From: Candidatus Woesebacteria bacterium
GTDB taxonomy: Bacteria; Patescibacteriota; Microgenomatia; UBA8517
Direction: 5' to 3'
DNA: 5,799 nt
Assembly (NCBI GenBank): GCA_030699485.1
Contig: JAUYMM010000066.1
Location: 1-5,799, forward strand
Within the stretch, counting starts at the first letter, position 1. Every line of letters starts with the position of its first letter. Made by a program: the position numbers and the translations under genes. The notes beneath the pieces were generated by a model. It was not told the DNA's origin. It searched no databases and worked only from the letters and a program-made list of their open reading frames with translations. This document shows, piece after piece, positions 1 through 5,434 of the stretch.

Positions 1-420
1 ATACCTAATAATTATTTTTTGATTGTATCTAATTCCTTTATAATATTGGGCATATTCCTCTGATTTGGGTTCAAATCCATTAATGTAAATTGATTCTCTT
101 AAAGGATGAACAATTTCTTCTAAAAAAGTACTTTTTGTTTGATCTCTAATAAAAACAGGTGCATCTTCAGGTGGATAATTAAGTCTTGGTGTATAAATAT
201 TAAATCCACGATTGAATTCTTGCTCATAATGATTAATTACCTCCGCTCTAGTTAAGTTTGTGTAATACCCCCTTCTTAAGGGATCTTCAACATCTGCAGG
301 TTCAAAAGATTGAACTGAGCCATTAAGTGGTTGTGGAAATTCAGGGCTTTTAGGAAGAATGTAAATTAAAAGAAATACAGAAATTAAAAAAAAGAATAGC
401 CTTAACAATTTATTTATCAT
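1..420 (-). CDS. Membrane-anchored protein of unknown function (partial, C-terminus beyond window)
   Basis: An open frame runs from an ATG at 420-418 to the left edge without a stop, giving 140 visible residues. Residues 1-4 are short and polar (MINK). Residues 5-22 form one strongly hydrophobic segment rich in Leu, Phe and Ile, ending in Leu-Pro-Lys-Ser-Pro. This fits an uncleaved signal anchor with the rest outside the membrane. The outer part is polar and rich in Tyr, Pro and Arg, with stretches such as RRGYYTNLTRAEV (59-71) and PPEDAPVFIRDQTKSTFLEE (83-102). It has no motif I can tie to an enzyme. The start codon shares one base with the upstream stop (TAATG at 422-418), so translation is probably coupled to the acyltransferase gene and the protein may belong to the same glycan pathway. 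I have an impression of a conserved uncharacterised family in Microgenomates-like genomes but cannot confirm it. That the frame is real is well supported; its function is unknown. Confidence 0.8.
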   Translation of the reverse strand, partial: MINKLLRLFFFLISVFLLIYILPKSPEFPQPLNGSVQSFEPADVEDPLRRGYYTNLTRAEVINHYEQEFNRGFNIYTPRLNYPPEDAPVFIRDQTKSTFLEEIVHPLRESIYINGFEPKSEEYAQYYKGIRYNQKIIIRY

Positions 421-1016
421 TACTGGAAAAGTCTTGCCCTTCCAAGGCGGTAATTTGGATTATTGTTTTTTCTTTCCCCTATTAACTTTGCAGGAACACC
501 TCCAACGATTGTAAAAGGATCAACATCTTTTGTTACTACTGCTCCACCAGCAACCACAGCCCCTTTTCCAATTTTAACTCCTGGCATAATTGTTACTCTT
601 GGTCCAATAAAAACATAATCGCCAATTTCAACTGGAGCAGTTATTGCAGAAAAATCCTCTTTTTCTAAATCGTGTTCTGAGTTATAGATCATCACAGAAG
701 ATGCAATATCAGTATGACTACCAATAGTAAGTTTATCTCTACCATCTAAAAAAGCATGATCACCAATAATAGTATCTTCACCTATCTTAATATTTTTTGG
801 ATCATAAAAATTCGCCCACATATGGAAAGTTGAACCTTTTCCAATTTTGATTCCAAAAAATCCATATTTAATATTTCTAATAGTGTGAGATGGAACATGA
901 CCAATCCACCTAAGAAGCATCAATTTAAAATCTAGTAAATAGTTAGATAATCTATTTATTATTTTAGATGATGCTTGACTGATTGTTAATTGTTTACCGT
1001 TTTTGTCGTATAGCAT
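420..1016 (-). CDS. Hexapeptide-repeat (left-handed beta-helix) O-acyltransferase, WbbJ/LacA/Vat-like
   Basis: Likely a cytoplasmic acetyl-CoA-dependent O-acetyltransferase acting on a sugar or glycan intermediate. The protein is 198 residues from the ATG at 1016. An in-frame TTG at 1022 would add two residues, but an AGAAG element at 1030-1026 lies 9 nt from the ATG and only 3 nt from the TTG, so I prefer the ATG. The N-terminal ~50 residues are helical and partly hydrophobic. Imperfect hexapeptide repeats follow from about residue 55 (FGIKIGKGST, IKIGEDTIIGDHA, VEIGDYVFIGPRV, VKIGKGAVVAGGAVV), the mark of a trimeric left-handed beta-helix. YNSEHD (about 111-116) supplies the probable catalytic His, and GGVPAKLIG (about 172-180) matches the usual C-terminal loop of the family. 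It overlaps the upstream glycosyltransferase gene by 23 bp and ends in TAATG with the next gene. The acceptor and the acyl group (acetyl versus another) cannot be read from sequence. Confidence 0.9.
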   Translation of the reverse strand: MLYDKNGKQLTISQASSKIINRLSNYLLDFKLMLLRWIGHVPSHTIRNIKYGFFGIKIGKGSTFHMWANFYDPKNIKIGEDTIIGDHAFLDGRDKLTIGSHTDIASSVMIYNSEHDLEKEDFSAITAPVEIGDYVFIGPRVTIMPGVKIGKGAVVAGGAVVTKDVDPFTIVGGVPAKLIGERKNNNPNYRLGRARLFQ

Positions 1017-2142
1017 TTTCAATTACTTCTAATGTCTTCTTTGAGCAATTTTCCCAACTAAATTTCTTTGCTTGTTCAAACCCTAAGTTTCTTAAACTAT
1101 TATATTCTTCTTTGTTCATTTTTAAAACTTTTTCTATCGCGTTAGCGACGCTTTCAGTATTATTTGGATCTACATAAACACCAGCATTTCCAGCAACTTC
1201 TGGCAAACTACCGACATTTGAAACAACAACAGGAACACCACAACCAAAGGCAGATAAAATATCCAGTCCAAAACCTTCCCAAAAAGAAGGTAGAACAAAA
1301 AGTTTAGATCCGGCAATGAGTGTTGGCTTTTCTTCTTCTTTTATAAAATCTGTAAAGATAACTTTATCGGTAAGATCTAAATCTTTAACCTTTTTATAGA
1401 TATCATCAAACATCCATCCTTTTTTACCTGCTACAACAAGCTGTGGTAAATTCTTAAATACCTTTTTACTTTTTAATGAGAGTAAAGCATCTAGCAAACC
1501 TTCAATGTTCTTAGATGGCTTCAGAGTGCCTAGGAAGAGTATGTAATCATCTACTATAGAGTACTTGTTTTTTACCTGTCGCACAAGATTTTTGGATGTG
1601 CCTAATCTGAATTTATCTCTATCATATCCCAAATGAGTAACAGTTATTTTTTTCGAAGCGAACGGGTAATGTCGTACAATATCATTTTTGCTAGCTTCTG
1701 ATATAGTTAAGACCTGTTTTGAGGCAAAAATAGAAATAGCAGTCCAGTACTTTAACTGCCAAAGTACCTTTTTTTCAAATTGGGTCGTGTTTTCGAGATA
1801 ACCAAGGTCCATTATCGAACAAACACGAGGAATCGTCAAAAATGGTGCAGTGTAGTGACTTGGAGAAAATAAAACATCTATTTTTTCTGGGTTCTTTAAA
1901 AGGTGTGGTGTGAGCTTTGTAATAATCCACACGCCTCGTCCATTAATTACTTTATATTTAAAATAATTAGATTCTTTAGGTAGATCAAAAAACGGCTTAT
2001 TTTTAAGATAGACTATAAGATTATGTGGATTCGGTTTTTTTTCGTTTTCTTTCTTTATACCCCAGAGCATTTCAAAGGCATATTTATTTACCCCCACCCT
2101 ATCTTCTACATTCGCTTCATTTCCATCAATACCAATATTCAT
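994..2142 (-). CDS. GT4-type (GT-B fold) glycosyltransferase with altered EX7E motif
   Basis: A 382-residue cytoplasmic, probably membrane-associated glycosyltransferase that would transfer a sugar from a nucleotide-sugar donor to a growing glycan. The length is normal for the family. The N-terminal acceptor domain opens with MNIGIDGNEANVEDRVGVNK, including the Gly-Val-loop found near the start of GT4 enzymes. The C-terminal donor domain begins around 198. It contains ILFLGTLKPSKN (201-212), equivalent to the usual VGTLEPRKN with Arg replaced by Ser but Lys211 kept, and VLPSFWEGFGLDILSAFGCG (283-302). It ends with SLPEVAGNAGVYVDP (312-326). In the EX7E signature the first Glu is present (E289) but the second is Ser (S297), which is unusual. 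The start is ATG at 2142, 3 bp after the preceding gene's stop, with a weak AGAAAG upstream. The gene overlaps the acyltransferase gene by 23 bp. Mannosyl or rhamnosyl transfer are common for such relatives, but the donor is not determinable here. Confidence 0.93.
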   Translation of the reverse strand: MNIGIDGNEANVEDRVGVNKYAFEMLWGIKKENEKKPNPHNLIVYLKNKPFFDLPKESNYFKYKVINGRGVWIITKLTPHLLKNPEKIDVLFSPSHYTAPFLTIPRVCSIMDLGYLENTTQFEKKVLWQLKYWTAISIFASKQVLTISEASKNDIVRHYPFASKKITVTHLGYDRDKFRLGTSKNLVRQVKNKYSIVDDYILFLGTLKPSKNIEGLLDALLSLKSKKVFKNLPQLVVAGKKGWMFDDIYKKVKDLDLTDKVIFTDFIKEEEKPTLIAGSKLFVLPSFWEGFGLDILSAFGCGVPVVVSNVGSLPEVAGNAGVYVDPNNTESVANAIEKVLKMNKEEYNSLRNLGFEQAKKFSWENCSKKTLEVIENAIRQKR

Positions 2143-2145
2143 AAA

Positions 2146-2433
2146 TTAACTTTCTATTAAACTTGCTCTATGTGTCAATATATTTCCCCACGTCATCAAG
2201 TTTTCAGCATTGCTTTGTAGTTTACTTTTCATCATTGGGTAAACATCCATAAAACTTAACCACGTTGGTTTAAATTTACTATTTAAATTTTGGATGGTAG
2301 AGATATACCCATCCGTATTTATTATAAAAACTTGTATCTTTTTTTGATTTTTTTCAAAATCATCAGCAACCCAATTACCGATACGATTAAGGTTCATAGC
2401 TATATCCATTATTGTTTGCTTATTATCTGTCAT
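2146..2433 (-). CDS. Small helical protein of unknown function, coupled to DUF5674-like gene
   Basis: A 95-residue soluble protein with no signal peptide or membrane segment and no family I recognise. It looks mostly helical. The N-terminal part (MDIAMNLNRIGNWVADDFEK, residues 9-28) and the C-terminal part (LMTWGNILTHRASL, 79-92) could each form amphipathic helices, with Trp at 21, 58 and 82. The start ATG (2433) overlaps the TGA of the upstream gene as ATGA, and an AAAGG element at 2445-2441 sits 7 nt before it. This is one of the better Shine-Dalgarno matches in the window and supports the start. The stop is 3 bp before the glycosyltransferase start, so all three could be on one message. 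Frame length, coupling and SD make a real gene likely. Its tie to the DUF5674-like partner is inferred from position only. Confidence 0.75.
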   Translation of the reverse strand: MTDNKQTIMDIAMNLNRIGNWVADDFEKNQKKIQVFIINTDGYISTIQNLNSKFKPTWLSFMDVYPMMKSKLQSNAENLMTWGNILTHRASLIES

Positions 2434-2777
2434 TTTATAACCTTTAGGTTGGATCTCAATATTTTAATTACAATATCATCAAACTTTTTTCTGATATCAA
2501 TAGATAAAATATCTCGACTAGGATTATTTTGATTAGGTCTTAAATTTATCATTGAGTTATAATCAATCTCTCCTGTTTCAATATCCATTCCACCACCACA
2601 CAAATTTGATTGTTTTGAACCACTTTTTAGAAGTTCTTGTTCTTCATCAACATGCCTATCAGCTCCTGCACAAAGTATTTTTTTTTCAATGTCCACCACA
2701 ACCTTTATGTAGCCGTGGAAATGTTCAGAAATCAACTTAATTTCTTCTGAAGTAGCCTTGGTGCTCAAAGTTATCAT
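2430..2777 (-). CDS. DUF5674-like protein of unknown function
   Basis: A 115-residue soluble protein whose motif order matches, as I remember it, the DUF5674 family found in Patescibacteria and cyanobacteria. The matching blocks are VVVDIEKKILCAGADRHVDEE (26-46, family-like VVDIEK...LHADEE), a Gly-Ser-Lys-Gln stretch followed by NLCGGG (53-63), IDYNSMINLRPNQNNPSR (71-88, family-like FDSMINIRPxQxNRSR) and a C-terminal helix with IRKKFDDIVIKIL. No biochemical function is established for the family that I know of. Cys36, His42 and Cys60 lie close to these conserved blocks; in relatives I recall Gly and Trp at the two Cys positions, so the cysteines may be specific to this lineage. The start is ATG at 2777, with an extended -10 element ending 13 nt upstream. 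The gene is first in a minus-strand unit, joined by ATGA to the next gene, and divergent from the coiled-coil gene. The family call rests on remembered motifs and was not checked by a profile search. Confidence 0.82.
   Translation of the reverse strand: MITLSTKATSEEIKLISEHFHGYIKVVVDIEKKILCAGADRHVDEEQELLKSGSKQSNLCGGGMDIETGEIDYNSMINLRPNQNNPSRDILSIDIRKKFDDIVIKILRSNLKVIK
2441..2445 (-). promoter_or_regulatory. Shine-Dalgarno-like AAAGG for the 95-residue protein
   Basis: AAAGG on the minus strand lies 7 nt upstream of the ATG at 2433, within the 3' end of the DUF5674-like gene. It supports that start and re-initiation at the ATGA junction. It sits in a short inverted repeat (AACCTTTAGGTT, 2439-2450) whose 2-nt loop is too tight to be a convincing hairpin. 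Confidence 0.5.
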
Positions 2778-2801
2778 TGTTATATCTAGATTGTATCATT
2801 G
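2772..2801. repeat. Direct repeat TATCATTG x2 flanking palindrome ATCTAGAT (possible operator)
   Basis: TATCATTG occurs at 2772-2779 and 2794-2801 in the same orientation, 22 bp apart start to start, about two helical turns. The 8-bp palindrome ATCTAGAT (2784-2791) lies almost exactly midway. One copy covers the start codon of the DUF5674-like gene. The other overlaps the minus-strand -10 and the plus-strand -35. This geometry would suit a regulator controlling both directions, but short AT-rich matches can arise by chance and no regulator is identified. Confidence 0.35.
2790..2798 (-). promoter_or_regulatory. Candidate extended -10 promoter for the DUF5674-like gene
   Basis: The minus strand reads TGATACAAT, an extended -10 (TGn) followed by TACAAT, 5 of 6 matches to TATAAT. 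The sequence at the -35 distance (about 2812-2818) is poor, as is usual for extended -10 promoters. The predicted transcription start is near 2783, leaving a leader of only about 6 nt before the ATG at 2777. It may also serve the downstream glycosyltransferase and acyltransferase genes, since no terminator is visible before them. Confidence 0.45.
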
Positions 2802-2827
2802 ACGAAGAATTAAATCAGTATTATTAT
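2799..2827 (+). promoter_or_regulatory. Near-consensus sigma-70-type promoter for the coiled-coil gene (leaderless)
   Basis: A -35 box TTGACG (2799-2804, 5 of 6) is followed by an exactly 17-bp spacer and a -10 box TATTAT (2822-2827, 5 of 6). Counting 7 nt from the end of the -10 places the transcription start at 2834, which is the A of the ATG. No Shine-Dalgarno sequence precedes that ATG, which fits a leaderless message. Confidence 0.6.
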
Positions 2828-2833
2828 GAATAT

Positions 2834-3118
2834 ATGACAAAGAAAGATAAGCAAAGCTTGGCAGGCATTGCCAGTAAAAAAGAAATAATTGACTTATTTA
2901 ACCAAGGTATTGAGGAAGTAATCTTGCCTGCTCTAGAAAACTTAGCATCTAAAGATGATGTCAAAACTATTCGAGATGAAATGGCAACAAAAGACGATAT
3001 TCAAGACTTGCAAACTCAATTAGACAGCATCGAAAGAAAAGTCGAAGCAAACCAGTTACGGTCAGATCAACATGGACAGGATATCGAAAAAGTCAAAAAA
3101 CACTTTGCCTTCGCCTAA
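2834..3118 (+). CDS. Small coiled-coil protein of unknown function
   Basis: A 94-residue soluble, highly charged protein and the only plus-strand gene seen. An upstream in-frame TTG at 2777 would extend it to 113 residues. However, that extension crosses the promoter at 2799-2827 and adds an unrelated acidic, Tyr-rich stretch, so I take the ATG at 2834. A nine-residue motif of the form A-[ST]-K-[KD]-[ED]-[IV]-x-x-[LI] occurs three times: ASKKEIIDL (13-21), ASKDDVKTI (38-46) and ATKDDIQDL (51-59). The last two are 13 residues apart. Residues 38-90 are almost free of Gly and Pro, with hydrophobic residues at heptad-like spacing (IQDLQTQLDSIERKVE, 56-71), so a coiled coil is likely. ATKDD-type repeats are common in small bacterial and phage coiled-coil proteins with scaffold or oligomerisation roles, but no specific function can be given. 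The TAA overlaps the TAG of the convergent glycosyltransferase gene by 4 bp. Confidence 0.78.
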   Translation: MTKKDKQSLAGIASKKEIIDLFNQGIEEVILPALENLASKDDVKTIRDEMATKDDIQDLQTQLDSIERKVEANQLRSDQHGQDIEKVKKHFAFA

Positions 3119-4170
3119 ATTATCTCCTTGTATACTTTTAATGTTTCTTCTGCAGTTTTTGTCCATGAAAATTCAGATACGCGTTTTAGGCCTTTTGCAA
3201 TTAAAGTTTTAGGTTTACTGATTGCTTCCTCAATTCCACTTGCAATTGAATTAATATCATATGGATCAACCAAAATTGCAGCCCCACCTGCAACTTCTGG
3301 CATACTAGATATGTTTGATGTAACAACAGGTACTTCACAGTTAAATGCATCAAGGATTGGAACACCAAATCCTTCATACAAAGAAGGGAATATTAACGCC
3401 TTTGAACCAGTCAAAAGTGCTTTCAAATCAAAATCTGAAACGTGACCTAAAAATCTAACTCCTCTTTCATCTTCCAACTTAGTATTAATTTTTTCTCCTA
3501 CTATAATTAATTTTAAATTTTTCCCAAATTTAGAAAGATGATATGCATCAACAATTCCTTTGATGTTTTTCCTAGGATTAACTCCAATTGCAATTAAATA
3601 ATCTTCACGAATAGAATATTTCTTTTTTACTTCCAAAACTTCATCACCAGTAGCTTTTCCAAGGTTAGGAGCCTCATAAATAACTCTAATATTGTTTTCT
3701 TTAAATCCTAACTCCAAGAGATCATTTTTTGTTGCAATACTTGGAACAATAATTCTTTTTGATTCCTTTAGAATCCACTTAAGCCGATGTTTATGTGTTT
3801 CAACGATTATCTTTGGTGTAATTTTGGAAAATTTTAAAGCCACAAGATCATGAATTGTGGTTACTTTATTTTTTTTAGATGGCGGTTCCGCCCAATCAGA
3901 AGTATGAATTAAATCTACATCTCCAATTATCTTTTCAATTGGAAAAATATGCAATCTGTTCCAAATCAAATCTGCAAGTCTAGGGGGGATAGGAAAAACT
4001 TTCGTTTGAGGAAAAAAATTTAAAATATCTTGTTTCCTACGAAGACTTCCAGCATATAAAACATATTCATTTTCAGAATCTATTTTTAGTAGATTGCGAA
4101 CCAAGTTCTCCCTATAGTGGGATACTCCAGTTCCATAGATAATTTGTGACAGGTCAATTGCTATTTTCAT
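3115..4170 (-). CDS. GT4-type (GT-B fold) glycosyltransferase
   Basis: A cytoplasmic nucleotide-sugar-dependent glycosyltransferase of 351 residues from the ATG at 4170. A GTG at 4188 would add six residues (MYYCIN), but MKIAIDLSQIIYGTGVSHYR is the typical GT4 N-terminus, so the ATG is preferred. Numbering from the ATG, the acceptor domain has the Gly-Val-Ser-His-Tyr loop (about 15-19) and TTIHDLVALKF (about 104-114). The donor domain starts near 190 with LIAIGVNPRKNIKG (192-205), which keeps the Arg-Lys-Asn of the phosphate-binding motif, and contains FPSLYEGFGVPILDAFNCEV (261-280). The EX7E pair is therefore E266 and D274, a conservative change. SMPEVAGGAAILVDP closes the domain (289-303). 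It overlaps the GT39-like gene by 17 bp and ends with TAG at 3117-3115, overlapping the coiled-coil gene. It resembles the second GT4 gene at 994-2142 in the donor domain, so the two are probably paralogues acting at successive steps. Confidence 0.93.
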   Translation of the reverse strand: MKIAIDLSQIIYGTGVSHYRENLVRNLLKIDSENEYVLYAGSLRRKQDILNFFPQTKVFPIPPRLADLIWNRLHIFPIEKIIGDVDLIHTSDWAEPPSKKNKVTTIHDLVALKFSKITPKIIVETHKHRLKWILKESKRIIVPSIATKNDLLELGFKENNIRVIYEAPNLGKATGDEVLEVKKKYSIREDYLIAIGVNPRKNIKGIVDAYHLSKFGKNLKLIIVGEKINTKLEDERGVRFLGHVSDFDLKALLTGSKALIFPSLYEGFGVPILDAFNCEVPVVTSNISSMPEVAGGAAILVDPYDINSIASGIEEAISKPKTLIAKGLKRVSEFSWTKTAEETLKVYKEII

Positions 4171-5434
4171 ATTTATACAGTAGTACACCGTTGAAGTTAA
4201 CTTCTGATACCTTATTATATCCTAAATCTTCAATGTATTTTCGAGTACTATCGTTCTTGTCAAAAATCTCCCAAACATATCTTGATAACCAAATTGTTGT
4301 ATCATCTTTTGATATTTGTTCTTTAGAAATAATATTTTTTCCATGAGATTCAGCTTCGCTATAATATATTAGTGCTTCTTTCTGGGAATTTACAGGAAAA
4401 ACTATTTTTTCATCAGCAATTAGTTTTGCAACACCCCTCCAATCCTCTCTTTGAAACCTAGAATCAAATAGATAAAATCCAGTAGATAATAAGTTTATAA
4501 ACAGAATAATAATTATAAATATTTTACTTGTGCTCTCTGAAAGCAATAAGTAAAAGGCAGGTAATATAAATAAATATCTAAAATAAGTTAGGGTAGGAAT
4601 AAAAAACGATAATAATATTCCCAATAATAAACTTAATCCAAACCAATACCAATTGAGTTTATTTCTAGCTTTTCCAATTATGTAAATAAAAATAATTGAG
4701 ATTACGAAAATAATTATTGCATATAAAAGTTTATTATCAAAACTAACTCTACCAATCATGAATTTAGTAGGGATTAAAGCTACATTTTTAAAAGTTACAG
4801 GCCCCAATAGATTCCACCAGGCACTTTCTCTTATGGACATTCCTGCAGTTAATTGTTTTGTTAAAATTGGTAGCCACACTAAAAAGGTAATGGCAAGTGG
4901 AATAGTAGAATAAACTAATTTTCTTGAACGTTTGTACAGGAAAAGAACTGGAAGTATTAAAAGTGAAACATAATCAGTTAAAAAAATAAGTGGTAATAAA
5001 ATAGAAAACTTTAGCCAATCTCGCTTTATAAAAGTTAAAACTAAGTAACTAACTAACCAAGTAACCAGTCCGTACATTCTTGCTTCTTGTGAATAATAGA
5101 CATGAAGTCCAGATGTAGCCAAAAATAAAGCTGGCAGAAGTGGATATTTCAGTTTGATCTCTTTTGCTATTAGGTAAACAACATAAATAGTTAATAGACC
5201 AAAAATAACCGATGGAATTCTAAGAGCTACTTCGCTATATCCAAAGACTGTAGACCATAAGCTGATGGCCAAATAGTATAATGGTGGATGAAAATCAGCA
5301 GGCATAAACCTAGTAAAGAAATCATAAATTGGCATTCTAGCAACCAAAGCTGTTGTTGCCTCATCAAGCCACAAAGATTGATTAAGACTAATGACACGAA
5401 GTAAAAAAGCAAATATTAAAACTGTAATTATCAT
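4154..5434 (-). CDS. GT39-like polytopic glycosyltransferase (ArnT/PMT_2 type, GT-C fold)
   Basis: A 426-residue integral membrane protein that would move a sugar from a polyprenyl-phosphate carrier onto a lipid, glycan or protein acceptor on the outer face of the membrane. The first membrane helix is followed by LNQSLWLDEATTAL (17-30), where Asp24-Glu25 is the catalytic acidic pair of GT-C enzymes. Next come ADFHPPLYYL (46-55) and YYSQEARMYGL (113-123), both standard for the ArnT/PMT_2 group. About ten hydrophobic segments run to roughly residue 324. REDWRG (329-334) then opens a soluble C-terminal domain of about 95 residues, as in many bacterial relatives. The start is ATG at 5434 in an ATGA overlap with the GT2 gene; the end overlaps the GT4 gene. 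No strong Shine-Dalgarno is seen. The stretch around 4500-4750 is especially AT-rich, as expected for membrane segments. Substrate and acceptor are unknown; the context favours a cell-surface glycan. Confidence 0.92.
   Translation of the reverse strand: MIITVLIFAFLLRVISLNQSLWLDEATTALVARMPIYDFFTRFMPADFHPPLYYLAISLWSTVFGYSEVALRIPSVIFGLLTIYVVYLIAKEIKLKYPLLPALFLATSGLHVYYSQEARMYGLVTWLVSYLVLTFIKRDWLKFSILLPLIFLTDYVSLLILPVLFLYKRSRKLVYSTIPLAITFLVWLPILTKQLTAGMSIRESAWWNLLGPVTFKNVALIPTKFMIGRVSFDNKLLYAIIIFVISIIFIYIIGKARNKLNWYWFGLSLLLGILLSFFIPTLTYFRYLFILPAFYLLLSESTSKIFIIIILFINLLSTGFYLFDSRFQREDWRGVAKLIADEKIVFPVNSQKEALIYYSEAESHGKNIISKEQISKDDTTIWLSRYVWEIFDKNDSTRKYIEDLGYNKVSEVNFNGVLLYKYENSN

Noticed and set aside
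983..1177. Plus-strand open frame of 64 codons
   Set aside because: It lies inside and antisense to the GT4 gene, has a low-complexity Phe/Leu/Ser composition typical of a shadow frame, and no supporting start signals.
2439..2450. AACCTTTAGGTT as an RNA hairpin hiding the ribosome site
   Set aside because: The arms are 5 bp with a 2-nt loop, too tight and weak to be credible.
2290..2740. Plus-strand open frames at 2290-2532 and 2552-2740
   Set aside because: Both are antisense to the two coupled small genes, which have better starts, coupling and (for the DUF5674-like gene) family motifs.
2777..2833. Extended TTG start for the coiled-coil protein
   Set aside because: The extension overlaps a near-consensus promoter and the divergent gene's start region, and an ATG at 2834 fits the predicted transcription start.
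3100..3135. Bidirectional terminator between the convergent genes
   Set aside because: No GC-rich stem followed by a T-run is seen, and the stop codons overlap, leaving no intergenic space.
3128..3445. Plus-strand open frame of 105 codons
   Set aside because: It is the antisense shadow of the conserved donor domain of the GT4 gene.
4146..4346. Plus-strand open frame of 66 codons
   Set aside because: It is antisense to the end of the GT39-like gene and the start of the GT4 gene, with no motif or promoter.
5227..5412. Minus-strand open frame of 61 codons
   Set aside because: It is an alternative frame within the N-terminal part of the GT39-like gene, whose catalytic motifs are intact in the other frame.
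4154..5434. Use of the alternative code with TGA as glycine
   Set aside because: TGA ends genes exactly at ATGA or short-overlap junctions with the next start, as expected for true stops.
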